Shown piece by piece: positions 17,838 to 27,288 of a DNA stretch of 64,000 nt (position 1 is its first letter; each line of letters begins with the position of its first letter). The notes under the pieces are model-generated. The model saw only the letters and a list, made by a program, of their open reading frames with translations. It made no database searches and had not been told where the DNA came from. The position numbers and the translations under genes are program-made. Source of the stretch: Flavobacteriales bacterium (GTDB lineage: Bacteria; Bacteroidota; Bacteroidia; Flavobacteriales_D; Sanyastnellaceae); contig JAKVAX010000001.1 in assembly GCA_022447625.1 (NCBI GenBank), positions 23,328 to 87,327 of the forward strand. The letters are read 5' to 3'.

Positions 17838-18106
17838 TGAGAAAGAAATTTCACCAAAAAATCACCTTGGATGTTTCCAATGGTTGAAAGGAGTTCACCG
17901 ATCACTATTCGTGGAGTGAATGAATCTAGAGACTGATAATGTGCAATTTGTACCCTCCAAATGTTTCTTTAAACCCTCTGAGGGAACAGGTGTTTTGTAC
18001 ACTAAGGGCCGGTGAAACCTCAACTAATGTTTAACGAAAATGAAAAAAGATTAAACAAAATAAAGCCCTTCATGTTATGAATGCTCAAACCATTTAAACA
18101 ATTTTC

Positions 18107-19639
18107 ATGAAACGGTTTCTCTACACCTTTACTTTACTGCTCGCAACCATTTCGTTGTCAGCACAAACAGTAGTGAACGTGATCGTCGACAGCGACGTTC
18201 ATGAGACACTCGAAACGGCAGTAATAGCCGCTGAGTTAGATGATGATCTGTCAGGCGACGGGCCCTTCACGGTTTTCGCGCCAACAGACGCAGCATTTGA
18301 AGCATTACCTGACGGAGCATTGGACGGATTACTTGCGGATCCAACTGGCGCTTTAGCAGACGTTCTTCTTTACCACGTACATGGTGGAGACTTAGAAAGC
18401 ACTGACCTTATGGAAGGAGCACTAAGTACACTTCTTGGTGAAGATGTAACAGTTTCTTTTGATGGAATGATGGTCATGATCAATGATGCCCTTGTTACCA
18501 TTGCAAACCTTCCAGCTACGAACGGAGTAGTACACGTAATTGACGCAGTACTTCTACCACCAGCGCCACTACCGGTAACAGTAGTTGAAATCATCGTGAA
18601 CTCTGAAGATCACGAGACGCTAGAAACTGCGGTTATCGCAGCAGAACTAGACGACGATCTTTCAGGAGACGGCCCATTCACTGTATTTGCACCAACAGAT
18701 GCAGCGTTTGAGAACCTACCTGAAGGAGCATTGGATGATCTTCTTGCAGATCCAACAGGAGCACTAGCAGACGTATTGCTTTACCACGTAGCATCAGGAG
18801 CAGTTCTTTCAGACGCACTCTCTGATGGACAAATGATCGAGACACTACTCGGGCCAGACGTAGAAGTATCTATTGATGGTGATATGGTAATGATCAACGA
18901 CGCGATGGTAACCATTGCGAACTTGGAAGCAGACAACGGAGTAGTACACGTAATTGACGCAGTACTCCTTCCACCTGCGGATAACCCAGCAACGGTAGTA
19001 GATATCATCGTAGCTTCTGAAGACCACGAGATTCTAGAAGCAGCAGTTATCGCAGCGGATTTGGTTGACGATCTTTCAGGAGACGGCCCATTCACTGTAT
19101 TTGCACCAACAGATGATGCATTCGGAAACCTTCCTGAAGGATTGCTCGACGATCTTTTAGCAGATCCTGAAGGAGCATTGGCGAACATCCTTCTGTACCA
19201 CGTAGCAGGAGTAAACGCCCTTTCTGGAGACCTTAGCGACGGCCAAGCTGTTGGGACATTGCAAGGAGAAGACGTAGTTATCTCTATCACTGGTGAAATG
19301 GTGATGGTGAATGACGCGAACGTAACGACTGCTAACCTGGTAGCAGACAACGGAGTCGTCCACGTGATTGATGCTGTATTGACACCTCCAACATCAGTTG
19401 ATGAAGTAGACGCATCAGATATCGTGGTTTACCCGAACCCAGCGCAGAACATCGTGAATATCCAAGGTGTAAATGCTGGAGCGCGTTACACGGTAATCGA
19501 TCAGGCTGGACGTGTTGTTGCTCAGAGCACATTCACTGGAGCCAACACTATTGACGTTTCAGACTACGAAGCAGGACTATACACACTTATCATCTCAGAT
19601 AATACAACGTTGACTGCGAAGCAGTTTATGGTAAAGTAA
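18107..19639 (+). CDS. Secreted protein with three fasciclin (FAS1) domains and a T9SS type A domain
   Basis: A 510-residue protein with a signal peptide (FLYTFTLLLATISLSAQ) and three tandem FAS1 domains of ~135 residues (about 22-155, 158-298, 300-432). Each shows the H1 box GDGPFTVFAPTDAAFE and the H2 box NGVVHVIDAVLLPP. The C-terminus (VYPNPAQNIVNIQG to KQFMVK) is a type A sorting domain, so it should leave the cell through T9SS and be attached to the surface. FAS1 domains mediate adhesion. The three copies are very similar even at DNA level, which suggests recent duplication. It is very acidic, as expected for a marine secreted protein. A strong terminator follows. Confidence 0.93.
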   Translation: MKRFLYTFTLLLATISLSAQTVVNVIVDSDVHETLETAVIAAELDDDLSGDGPFTVFAPTDAAFEALPDGALDGLLADPTGALADVLLYHVHGGDLESTDLMEGALSTLLGEDVTVSFDGMMVMINDALVTIANLPATNGVVHVIDAVLLPPAPLPVTVVEIIVNSEDHETLETAVIAAELDDDLSGDGPFTVFAPTDAAFENLPEGALDDLLADPTGALADVLLYHVASGAVLSDALSDGQMIETLLGPDVEVSIDGDMVMINDAMVTIANLEADNGVVHVIDAVLLPPADNPATVVDIIVASEDHEILEAAVIAADLVDDLSGDGPFTVFAPTDDAFGNLPEGLLDDLLADPEGALANILLYHVAGVNALSGDLSDGQAVGTLQGEDVVISITGEMVMVNDANVTTANLVADNGVVHVIDAVLTPPTSVDEVDASDIVVYPNPAQNIVNIQGVNAGARYTVIDQAGRVVAQSTFTGANTIDVSDYEAGLYTLIISDNTTLTAKQFMVK

Positions 19640-19660
19640 AGATCAGAGAGTATACCAGAG

Positions 19661-19687
19661 AAAAGCCCCGCATTTGCGGGGCTTTTT
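19661..19687 (+). terminator. Rho-independent terminator after the FAS1 gene
   Basis: AAAAGCCCCGC, a 4-nt loop, then GCGGGGCTTTTTG: an 11-bp stem with a T run, 21 bp after the stop codon. It may also serve the convergent gene at 19737. Confidence 0.92.
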
Positions 19688-19736
19688 GTTTTCCGGGATC
19701 CGGCGTTCGATTCGTTCTTTTGAGGGAATTCTGTCG

Positions 19737-20528
19737 TTAAAGGCCGAAGTTGATTCTGCCTCCTGCTTCTAGAAAGTTGTACTGACGTTTCCCGATTCCA
19801 ACTTGAAACTGGAGGAGATCAGAAATGCGTAGTTGAGCTCCAATTCGATATCCAAGTTCCGGATCAGCAGGTCTTCCATCCGCCATTTCGATGTTTTCCT
19901 GGAGTTCATTGTGGGATGCGACGAATATGAGATCTAAATAACCTGAGACTTCTGTCCACCCTTTCTTTGTTCCATAGGCGCTGCCGAAGTCAGCTTTGGC
20001 ATATTTCGTCATAGTATATTGTCCCCCTACAAAACCACTAATGGATAGGTTATCGTATATACCTCCGCCACGAACGGAGATTAGGCTGATCGAGTTTGTT
20101 TCTAGTTTGGTGTAGTAGTTGGTTTCTGTGGTTCGAACCGCATTGCTTTGTGTTTCAGTCTTCAGCGTAATGCTAATGGGCTGCCGAATTACCGAGCGAG
20201 AGAAGTGGTAAGCGCCGTGAAATTGCACCATGGCAGAAGTAGCTGGAGTGCGAACCTCTGGCACCAAGTCTTGAAATGGGCCTACAACAGTTTTTAAGTG
20301 GATTCCCAGCTTTTTATAGTCGTTATATCCAGCAACAATATCAACTCCATAGATCCCAATCTCGTCTATTACAGGGACATCACGGAAAACAAGAACTCCA
20401 GCACCAATTCCCATATACCCTTTTGGTGGTGTATCTGAAATCAATGTATGTTGAATATTTGAAGAAGAATTCTGTCCCAGAGCCAGAACGCACAGACATA
20501 GTGTGAACAGGGATAAAATATATTTCAT
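19737..20528 (-). CDS. Secreted/outer-membrane protein of unknown function
   Basis: A 263-residue protein with a signal peptide (MKYILSLFTLCLCVLALGQ). After it come many short amphipathic strands, with Gly/aromatic endings such as GIGKRQYNFLEAGGRINFGL at the C-terminus, typical of outer-membrane barrels of Bacteroidetes. No family-specific motif is recognised. It is monocistronic, convergent with the FAS1 gene across a terminator. Upstream, the minus strand contains TTTTG followed by TATTCG about 20 nt later, an imperfect promoter. Confidence 0.65.
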   Translation of the reverse strand: MKYILSLFTLCLCVLALGQNSSSNIQHTLISDTPPKGYMGIGAGVLVFRDVPVIDEIGIYGVDIVAGYNDYKKLGIHLKTVVGPFQDLVPEVRTPATSAMVQFHGAYHFSRSVIRQPISITLKTETQSNAVRTTETNYYTKLETNSISLISVRGGGIYDNLSISGFVGGQYTMTKYAKADFGSAYGTKKGWTEVSGYLDLIFVASHNELQENIEMADGRPADPELGYRIGAQLRISDLLQFQVGIGKRQYNFLEAGGRINFGL

Positions 20529-20590
20529 ACGAATAGCTTTGCTTAGTTGCGTTACAAAACTAGACGAAAAACTTTCGGATGTTGTACGAT

Positions 20591-21481
20591 CTATAAGAGG
20601 TTGGCTAAAGCCTGATCTATGTTAGGAAATGAGAAATTGAACCCTGAATCTTTTAACTTCTTCGCACTCACCTTCTGACTTCTCAAGATCACTTCTGACA
20701 TATCACCAAAGATCATTTTGAGCACGAAGCCTGGAACATTTGGCGCCCAGAATGGCCTGCCGAGTGCTTGGGCCAGTTGACGACTCATTTCTTTATTGGT
20801 GACGGGGTTCGGAGCAACAGCATTGTAAGCTCCAGACAGATTGTTTTCTAAAGCGAAAAGGAAGATGTTGACCAAGTCATCAATGTGAATCCAGCTTTGC
20901 CATTGTTTACCATCGCCTACGGCGGAACCTAAACCTAGTTTGAAGATGGGAACCAATCGTTCTAATGCGCCACCGTCTTTGGCTAACACAACCCCGATTC
21001 GAATTAAGGCCGTTCGATGTCCGTCTTGCGCTGCTTTCAGTGCTTCGATCTCCCAGTCACGCACTACATCAGAAAGAAAACCAGAGCCTGGGGCATGATC
21101 TTCCTTGAAATTATCATCTCCAAAAGGGTAGAGGCCTATGGCGCTGGCAGAAAGGAATGCGCGTTGTTTCCCATCCTTCATGGCTTCGACCAAGGTGCGT
21201 GTGCTATTTACGCGGCTGTCGAGAATCGCTTTCTTGGTTTTTTCCGTCCACCGTTGTGCTACAGTGGCACCCGCGAGGTTGATGACAACGTCCGATTCCG
21301 CGATAGCGTGTTTGTCAACACTCAATGAGGAAGGAGACCAATGTGCATAACTCACCAAGTCGTTTCCTTGATACTTTTCTGGTGAACGAGTAAGAATGGT
21401 GACATGATATTCTTGAGCCGTGAGGGCGTTCGTCAATTGACGACCGATTAACCCACTACCTCCACTGATGACAATATTCAT
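20591..21481 (-). CDS. TIGR01777 family NAD-dependent epimerase/dehydratase-like protein
   Basis: A 296-residue SDR-type protein. The N-terminus MNIVISGGSGLIGRQLTNAL holds the GxxGxxG dinucleotide motif, and the C-terminal DUF1731-type region ends with LARLLGRPFWAPNVPGFVLK-like sequence (ALGRPFWAPNVPGFVLK here) and GSQKVSAKKL-type segment (LRSQKVSAKKLKDSGF). The function of the family (YfcH, SulA-like) is not established. I place the start at 21481 because an upstream in-frame start at 21514 adds 11 residues before the Rossmann strand. A one-mismatch copy of the 13-mer repeat lies in the gene at 21296-21308. Confidence 0.88.
   Translation of the reverse strand: MNIVISGGSGLIGRQLTNALTAQEYHVTILTRSPEKYQGNDLVSYAHWSPSSLSVDKHAIAESDVVINLAGATVAQRWTEKTKKAILDSRVNSTRTLVEAMKDGKQRAFLSASAIGLYPFGDDNFKEDHAPGSGFLSDVVRDWEIEALKAAQDGHRTALIRIGVVLAKDGGALERLVPIFKLGLGSAVGDGKQWQSWIHIDDLVNIFLFALENNLSGAYNAVAPNPVTNKEMSRQLAQALGRPFWAPNVPGFVLKMIFGDMSEVILRSQKVSAKKLKDSGFNFSFPNIDQALANLL
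21296..21308 (-). repeat. 13-mer variant CGCTATCGCGGAA
   Basis: One mismatch (G to T at position 6) to the 13-mer, on the minus strand, sense to the epimerase gene, followed by TC as in many perfect copies. It could be a decayed copy or chance. Confidence 0.5.
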
Positions 21482-21602
21482 AGCACTGTTTTTGAAAGGA
21501 ACAACCCGTACCAAACAATGTTTATGCAGCCTTGGTTTTGCTTAGGTTCCACTTCAAAAGGTAAGTCGCTATGTCTTATCTTCCGTAGCAAATCTGAAAG
21601 CT

Positions 21603-22646
21603 ATGCGCCCACTTATGCTCTTCCTCCTAATGGTACTCTCCGCTTTTTCTGCAAAGTCTCAAACAATTAAGACCAAAGACGGGCTAGAACTAGGTCCACG
21701 TCGTCAGTTTGTTAAGAATTGTGCGAAGTCAGCCGGTGAAGAATACGTCGATTTCAATGGTAAGAATGTCGAGTTCAAGAAGATCTGTGAGTGTATGGCT
21801 GATGAAGTGATTCCGCGCATTACGTCGGTAGAGTTGATTTCAGCATCGCAAAGTGATGATGGAATGACGGAGCTCATGATGCGTGACGATATTTATCCGC
21901 ACATTGAGATGTGTGTACTTCAAAATATTGACGATATCACGGATCTCGAGTTTGATGAAAACACATTAGAAGAAGGAAGCCTTTCTGAGAAAGCGGCGCG
22001 TGAATCATGTATTAATGGAATGATGGAAGGGGATGAAGACTACTTCACTTTAGAGCAGGCTGAAGTATACTGCGATTGTGCCATTAACGCGATAAGAGAA
22101 AAGGGATATTCTTTCAGCGACTTAATGCTAGCTGAAGATGAGAGTAGCGAAGTATTTAATGAGGTCGTTATTCCTTGTGTAGTTGAGATTCTAGCAGATG
22201 ATCCAAGTATTCTTGAAGAGGAAGAATTGAATTACTACACGGGCGAAGTTGGCTTCGAAAACGAAACCCGAGAAGTAGAGCTCAGTACATTCAACGATCA
22301 GTACAAGATTAAGTTAACAATTGGCGATCATGCGAAGTATTACCTGTTAGATACGGGGGCTTCAGACGTGTTGATCGACCAAGCATTCGCTGAAACGCTC
22401 ATGGAAGATGGTGTGATTTCGGAAAAAGACCGAGTAGGCTCAGATACGTATCAACTTGCAGATGGAAGCATGATTGAATGCCCTATCTACCTCATTCCCG
22501 AGATGTCTTCTGGAGACGTGGTCATTCGCAACTTAGAAGTTGGAGTGATGGACGAAGGTGGTTTCCTCTGTGGTATGAGCTTCTTGAATAGCTTCCTTGA
22601 TTGGGAGTTAGACGAGGATCGTTCAGTGCTTATCCTGAAGAATTAA
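21603..22646 (+). CDS. Retropepsin-like aspartic protease with duplicated Cys-containing N-domain
   Basis: A 347-residue exported protein (signal peptide LMLFLLMVLSAFSAKSQ). The C-terminal ~120 residues form a retroviral-type aspartyl protease fold: YYLLDTGASDVLIDQAF carries the catalytic D-T-G, and FLCGMSFLNSFLDWELD fits the C-terminal strand. Before it lie two related ~90-residue segments, each with paired Cys (CAKSAGEEYVDF...ICECMAD and CINGMMEGDED...YCDCAIN), probably small helical disulfide domains. A single-domain retropepsin acts as a dimer. The substrate is unknown. A TATCTTCC promoter-like element is at 21576-21583. The gene appears monocistronic. Confidence 0.8.
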   Translation: MRPLMLFLLMVLSAFSAKSQTIKTKDGLELGPRRQFVKNCAKSAGEEYVDFNGKNVEFKKICECMADEVIPRITSVELISASQSDDGMTELMMRDDIYPHIEMCVLQNIDDITDLEFDENTLEEGSLSEKAARESCINGMMEGDEDYFTLEQAEVYCDCAINAIREKGYSFSDLMLAEDESSEVFNEVVIPCVVEILADDPSILEEEELNYYTGEVGFENETREVELSTFNDQYKIKLTIGDHAKYYLLDTGASDVLIDQAFAETLMEDGVISEKDRVGSDTYQLADGSMIECPIYLIPEMSSGDVVIRNLEVGVMDEGGFLCGMSFLNSFLDWELDEDRSVLILKN

Positions 22647-22734
22647 GGATTAGACAACGCTTCGCTGTTCTTGTATGAATACATAATTCCTCGGGTTTTC
22701 GTATCTTGACAAGTATTTTTAACCAAGACTAATC

Positions 22735-25311
22735 ATGAACCCTTTGTTGCTTGTTAGAAGGCTGATGCTCATTGGCCTTGTGCTGTTGTCATGTGCAGCT
22801 TTCGCTCAAATCCCCTGTGAGAATGGGCTCGCCGGTGGAGTCTATCCTTGTGATAATGTTGATCTCCTAGGTACGGCCACCCAATCGGATATGGGTGCAG
22901 CTGCCAATGTTGAGATGAATGATATCTGGGGATGGACAGATGCCCTAGATGGAAAGGAATACGTCATCCTCGGCAGAACTGACGGGACGAGTTTCTTCGA
23001 TATTTCAGATCCGCTGAATCCGATTCACCTCGGCTTTCTTCCAACCTTCACAACGAGCTCACTTTGGCGCGATATCAAAACCTATGGTGATTACGCATTC
23101 ATCGTTTCAGAAGCTGGCGGACACGGAATGCAAGTTTTTGACTTGACGCGTTTACGCAACGTGGCGAATCCACCGGAGACATTTACCGAAGATGCGCACT
23201 ACAACGGATTTGGTAACGCCCACAATATCGTGATCAACCCTGACGTAGCTCTTGCTTACGGTGTTGGAACGAACACTTTCAGCGGTGGATTCCACGTAGT
23301 TGATATCTCGGATCCATTGAACCCAACCATCGCAGGAGACTTCGCTTCTGATGGTTACACACACGACGCCCAAGTCATTACATACAACGGACCAGATGCT
23401 ACCTACGTTGGTAAGCAAATCGGTATGGCTTGTAATGAAGACACGTTCACGATTGTAGACCTTGACGATCCAACGGACGCGCAACAGATTGCTCGTGTTG
23501 GATACAGCAATGTTGCCTATGCGCACCAAGGATGGCTGACTCCTGATCACCGCTACTTTGTATTAGGGGATGAGCTAGATGAAAACAACTTCGGAAACAA
23601 CACTCGTTCAATTATATGGGATATCCAGGACTTGGATAATCCAGTAGTGATTGGTGAATACCTCAGTTCAGAAGCGGCCATTGACCACAATATGTACTCA
23701 GATGGGAATCTGATGTTCCAAGCGAATTACCGCGCAGGTCTTCGAATTCTCGATACAGATGATATCGCCAATGCTAACTTGAGTGAAGTCGCATTCTTCG
23801 ACCTTTACCCAGCGAGTAACTCGGCAGCATTCAATGGTGCTTGGAGTAGCTACCCTTATTTCGAGTCAGGTGTAGTAGCGGTTAGTCATATTGAAGAAGG
23901 GTTGTTCCTTCTTTACCCAACCTTCATTGAAGCAAGCGTTCCTCAAACCGATTACTGCTATGAAGATGACGTGGTGATTGATATCGTACTTGATGCCGGC
24001 TTCGCTGGTCCTATCAATATGAGCGTTTCCAATGGTCTTCCAGCAGGAGCAACAGCAACGTTCTCAGCGAACGGAGTAGGTCCAGGTAGTTACACGCTTA
24101 CGCTTTCAAACTTACCTGACGTTACGGGAACTCTTGACATCGAAATTTCGGCGGTAGGAGCATTCTTCACGTACCGAGCGGAGGTGAGTTTCATGATCTT
24201 GGATTGTGTAAACGACGTTCTAGGATGCACGGATCCTACAGCAACGAACTACAACCCTGCAGCAACGATAGACGATGGAAGCTGCACCTACCCTTGTATT
24301 GATATCACACTTCAGATTGATACTGATTGTTGGGGAGAAGAAACGAGTTGGACGCTCAATGATGCGGCAGGAAATAACATTTTCACTGTAGCAGGAAACA
24401 CGCTCACAGACCAAACCACCTTCACTTGGGACTTCTGCCTTCAGCCAGGCTGCTACGACTGGAACATTGCTGATAGCTTTGGAGATGGACTTGCGGGTAT
24501 TGCTTCTGGATGTGCTGTAGATGGCAACTACCAAGTGCTGGATGCAGCAGGTGACGTGATTCTAGCCATGGGTGATCCGAACTTCGGAGGTGGTATCACA
24601 GAGAATTTCTGTGTTGAGCTTCCAGTGGATGTTTCAGGTTGTACTGATCCTACTGCATGTAACTACGATCCAGCGGCTACAACTGACGATGGCTCTTGTA
24701 TCCTACCTGATGGATGTACTGACGCCACTGCGTGTAACTACGACCCTGCAGCTCTTTGTGATAATGGTTCTTGTATCCTTCCTAATGGGTGTACTGATGC
24801 TACAGCATGTAACTATGATCCTGCTGCCACATGTGACGATGGCTCTTGTCAGCTTCCAGATGGATGTACGGATACTAGCGCTTGTAACTACGATCCAATG
24901 GCATTGTGTGATGATGGTTCATGTGTATTACCACAGATGTACTATGCTGACAATGATAATGACACTTTTGGAGCGGGTCTACCTGTTCTGCTTTGTTCAC
25001 CGCAAGCTGGATTCGTTCTTCAGGATGGAGACTGTGATGACAACAACAACATGGCTTACCCTGGAGCGCCAGGAACAGCCGAAGGCATTGATAACAACTG
25101 CAATGGTACAATCGATCTAGATGAAGAGATCCCAGCAAGCTGTTTCGGAGACTTCAATAATGATGGCTTGATCAATGCATCTGACCTACTAACGGTATTG
25201 GGTGACTTTGGATGTGTTTCAAATTGTAACGCCGACCTAAACGATGATGATATCGTGAATGCAAGTGATATTCTCATCTTCCTTGGTCTGTTCGGAACGA
25301 TTTGTCCGTGA
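22735..25311 (+). CDS. Choice-of-anchor B (LVIVD) secreted protein with DDGSC repeats and EF-hand-like C-terminus
   Basis: An 858-residue secreted protein (signal peptide LMLIGLVLLSCAAFAQ). Residues ~35-400 are an LVIVD-type beta-propeller region (YVILGRTDGTSFFDISDPLN) as in choice-of-anchor B proteins. Then come five ~25-residue Cys-rich repeats ([14 protein letters not shown]...DDGSC), a jelly-roll-like insert between repeats 1 and 2, a MopE-like metal-binding segment (DCDDNNNMAYPGAPGTAEG) and two dockerin-like Asp loops (GDFNNDGLINASDLL, NADLNDDDIVNASDIL) ending in GTICP. No T9SS type A or B domain is seen; the last module may replace it. The propeller may bind a surface ligand, but the function is unknown. 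A terminator follows. Confidence 0.85.
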   Translation: MNPLLLVRRLMLIGLVLLSCAAFAQIPCENGLAGGVYPCDNVDLLGTATQSDMGAAANVEMNDIWGWTDALDGKEYVILGRTDGTSFFDISDPLNPIHLGFLPTFTTSSLWRDIKTYGDYAFIVSEAGGHGMQVFDLTRLRNVANPPETFTEDAHYNGFGNAHNIVINPDVALAYGVGTNTFSGGFHVVDISDPLNPTIAGDFASDGYTHDAQVITYNGPDATYVGKQIGMACNEDTFTIVDLDDPTDAQQIARVGYSNVAYAHQGWLTPDHRYFVLGDELDENNFGNNTRSIIWDIQDLDNPVVIGEYLSSEAAIDHNMYSDGNLMFQANYRAGLRILDTDDIANANLSEVAFFDLYPASNSAAFNGAWSSYPYFESGVVAVSHIEEGLFLLYPTFIEASVPQTDYCYEDDVVIDIVLDAGFAGPINMSVSNGLPAGATATFSANGVGPGSYTLTLSNLPDVTGTLDIEISAVGAFFTYRAEVSFMILDCVNDVLGCTDPTATNYNPAATIDDGSCTYPCIDITLQIDTDCWGEETSWTLNDAAGNNIFTVAGNTLTDQTTFTWDFCLQPGCYDWNIADSFGDGLAGIASGCAVDGNYQVLDAAGDVILAMGDPNFGGGITENFCVELPVDVSGCTDPTACNYDPAATTDDGSCILPDGCTDATACNYDPAALCDNGSCILPNGCTDATACNYDPAATCDDGSCQLPDGCTDTSACNYDPMALCDDGSCVLPQMYYADNDNDTFGAGLPVLLCSPQAGFVLQDGDCDDNNNMAYPGAPGTAEGIDNNCNGTIDLDEEIPASCFGDFNNDGLINASDLLTVLGDFGCVSNCNADLNDDDIVNASDILIFLGLFGTICP

Positions 25312-25328
25312 CACAGTGAAAAGAGAAT

Positions 25329-25362
25329 TAAAAAAGGCACTTCATCTGGGGTGCCTTTTTTG
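25329..25362. terminator. Bidirectional terminator between convergent genes
   Basis: AAAAAAGGCAC, short loop, GTGCCTTTTTT: an 11-bp stem with A and T runs on both sides, set between the stops of the LVIVD protein and the ABC exporter. Confidence 0.9.
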
Positions 25363-25377
25363 TATTTGGTAATTTCT

Positions 25378-27285
25378 TTATGCTGCTTCTTCCGTTAGCT
25401 GCTTGCGATAAAGCTCAGCGTAGACGCCATCTTTATCGAGCAATGACTTGTGATCTCCCTGTTCAATGATCTTGCCATCATCCATCACTAAAATCTTATC
25501 GGCGTGTTTAATAGAAGACACACGGTGTGAGATGATCAATGAACTACGTCCGTTCATCATGCGCTTCAGGTTGTTGAGGATCGCTTCCTCGGTCTCCGTA
25601 TCGACTGCTGAAAGACAATCATCGAACATCAAGATTTTAGGGTTCTTGATGATTGCACGTGCAATAGAGATTCGCTGTTTCTGACCGCCTGAGAGGTTGA
25701 TACCGCGTTCACCTAATACGGTCTCATACTTCTTCGGGAAGTCGATGATGTTCTCATGTACCTGGGCATCTTTCGCGGCTTGTTCCACGGCTTCCGTGTT
25801 AGCGTCATCAACCCCAAACTTAATGTTGTTGAAGATAGACTCAGAGAAAAGGAAGACCTCTTGAGGAACGTAACCAATATTCTCTCTCACTTGGTAGAGG
25901 TTGTGGTTTGGCAGCGGTTTACCATCGATGAAGATCTCTCCATCAGTTGGGTCATATTGGCGAGCGACCAAATTGGCTATTGTGGATTTCCCGCTTCCTG
26001 TGCGCCCAATAATGGCCAAGGTCTCACCGGCATTCAACTCAAAGCTAACGTTATCAAGCGCCTTAATTCCTGAATCAGGGTAGACAAATGAGACGTTTTT
26101 AAAGGCGATGTTTCCTTTGATTTCAGGAATGCGTTTACCGTAGTTTTCAATGTCAGGTCGTTGTTTCAAGAACTCATTAATACGGGCTTGAGAGGCTTCT
26201 GCTTTTTGAACGAGGGAAGTCACCCAACCGACGCTGGCGAATGGCCAAGTCAACAGGTTCACGTAGAACACGAAGGTGAAAATCTTGTCCATTCCTAATT
26301 CTCCTGCCATCACTTTCTGTCCGCCAATGTAGATCGTAAGAATGGTACTCAATCCGACCAGCAAAACGATGATCGGCATGAATAGCGCATCAACTTTGAC
26401 CTGAGCGAGTGCTTTCACTTTGTAGAGATCAGACTCTTTCTGGAAGTTCGTTTCGCTGTATTCTTGACGGTGGTATGCCTTTAGAACTCGAATTCCGGAA
26501 ATGGACTCCTGAACGATCGTACTTAACTTCGATTGTTGACGTTGCACAGCCTCTGATCTGCGATTCATGATGTTACTCACGTAGTAGATCGAGATAGACA
26601 TGAATGGTAAAGGAAGGAGAGCATACAACGTAAGTTCGACGTCAGTCATCAACATTACCGTAACCACAAGTACCATCAATACGACGAGGTTCAGTGTATA
26701 CATGACTGCAGGTCCGAGGTACATCCTGACTTTGGAGACATCTTCAGAGATTCTATTCATGAGGTCTCCGGTATTGTTCCTTTTGTAGAAGGCCATCGAA
26801 AGGCGCTGATAGTGATCGTAGATCTCGTTTTTCTGATCGTATTCGATCAAACGTGACATGACAATAATGGTCTGACGTGTGAAGAACAAGAAGAGCCCTT
26901 TCAGTAAATAAGTCCCGATATAAAGTAAAGCGAGCAAGACACCCACTTGCACGATTGCCATGAGCGCTTGGTCGAAGGTGTCAAGACTTTTCGTGGCATC
27001 GCTGGAAAGATTCAAATTCTCAGAAATCCACTGCAAACTAGCGGGGAGTTCTAGGTCTTCACCAGTAACTAGATCATCTGCATTGTATGAAGCGTCTTCG
27101 GCACGTGCCGTGCGAAGCGGGTCGAAATAACGCTCATTGGCATTGCGAAGCACCGAGACACCTTCGCCAATTAAAACAGGCGCGTAGACCGCAAACAGAT
27201 TCGTTAGGATGATGAAAAGGAAGCCGAGGCCAAGACGCCATCGATATTTCCAGAAGTATTTATTGAGCGACTGTAATGCCTTCAT
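25378..27285 (-). CDS. ABC exporter, fused permease and ATPase (MsbA-like)
   Basis: A 635-residue half-transporter that should dimerise in the inner membrane. The N-terminal ~370 residues carry six helices; an insert of ~60 residues between helices 1 and 2 (RTARAEDASYNADDLVTGED) is unusual and would face the periplasm. The ATPase has Walker A AIIGRTGSGKSTIAN, the Q-loop region IGYVPQEVFLFSESI, signature LSGGQKQR and Walker B KILMFDDCLS. It resembles lipid or multidrug exporters such as MsbA. The cargo is unknown. It starts 3 bp after the TonB-dependent receptor gene, so the two are probably one transcript. Confidence 0.9.
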   Translation of the reverse strand: MKALQSLNKYFWKYRWRLGLGFLFIILTNLFAVYAPVLIGEGVSVLRNANERYFDPLRTARAEDASYNADDLVTGEDLELPASLQWISENLNLSSDATKSLDTFDQALMAIVQVGVLLALLYIGTYLLKGLFLFFTRQTIIVMSRLIEYDQKNEIYDHYQRLSMAFYKRNNTGDLMNRISEDVSKVRMYLGPAVMYTLNLVVLMVLVVTVMLMTDVELTLYALLPLPFMSISIYYVSNIMNRRSEAVQRQQSKLSTIVQESISGIRVLKAYHRQEYSETNFQKESDLYKVKALAQVKVDALFMPIIVLLVGLSTILTIYIGGQKVMAGELGMDKIFTFVFYVNLLTWPFASVGWVTSLVQKAEASQARINEFLKQRPDIENYGKRIPEIKGNIAFKNVSFVYPDSGIKALDNVSFELNAGETLAIIGRTGSGKSTIANLVARQYDPTDGEIFIDGKPLPNHNLYQVRENIGYVPQEVFLFSESIFNNIKFGVDDANTEAVEQAAKDAQVHENIIDFPKKYETVLGERGINLSGGQKQRISIARAIIKNPKILMFDDCLSAVDTETEEAILNNLKRMMNGRSSLIISHRVSSIKHADKILVMDDGKIIEQGDHKSLLDKDGVYAELYRKQLTEEAA

Positions 27286-27288
27286 AGG

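Larger units (their letters stand above)
17698..18106. other. Intergenic region between the photolyase and FAS1 genes
   Basis: A 409-bp gap with no long gene. It holds a hairpin terminator (17720-17743) and a 23-codon reading frame on the minus strand (17766-17837), described separately. The remaining ~270 bp upstream of the FAS1 gene is AT-rich and must contain its promoter, but I found no convincing TAnnTTTG close to the start codon. Confidence 0.6.
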
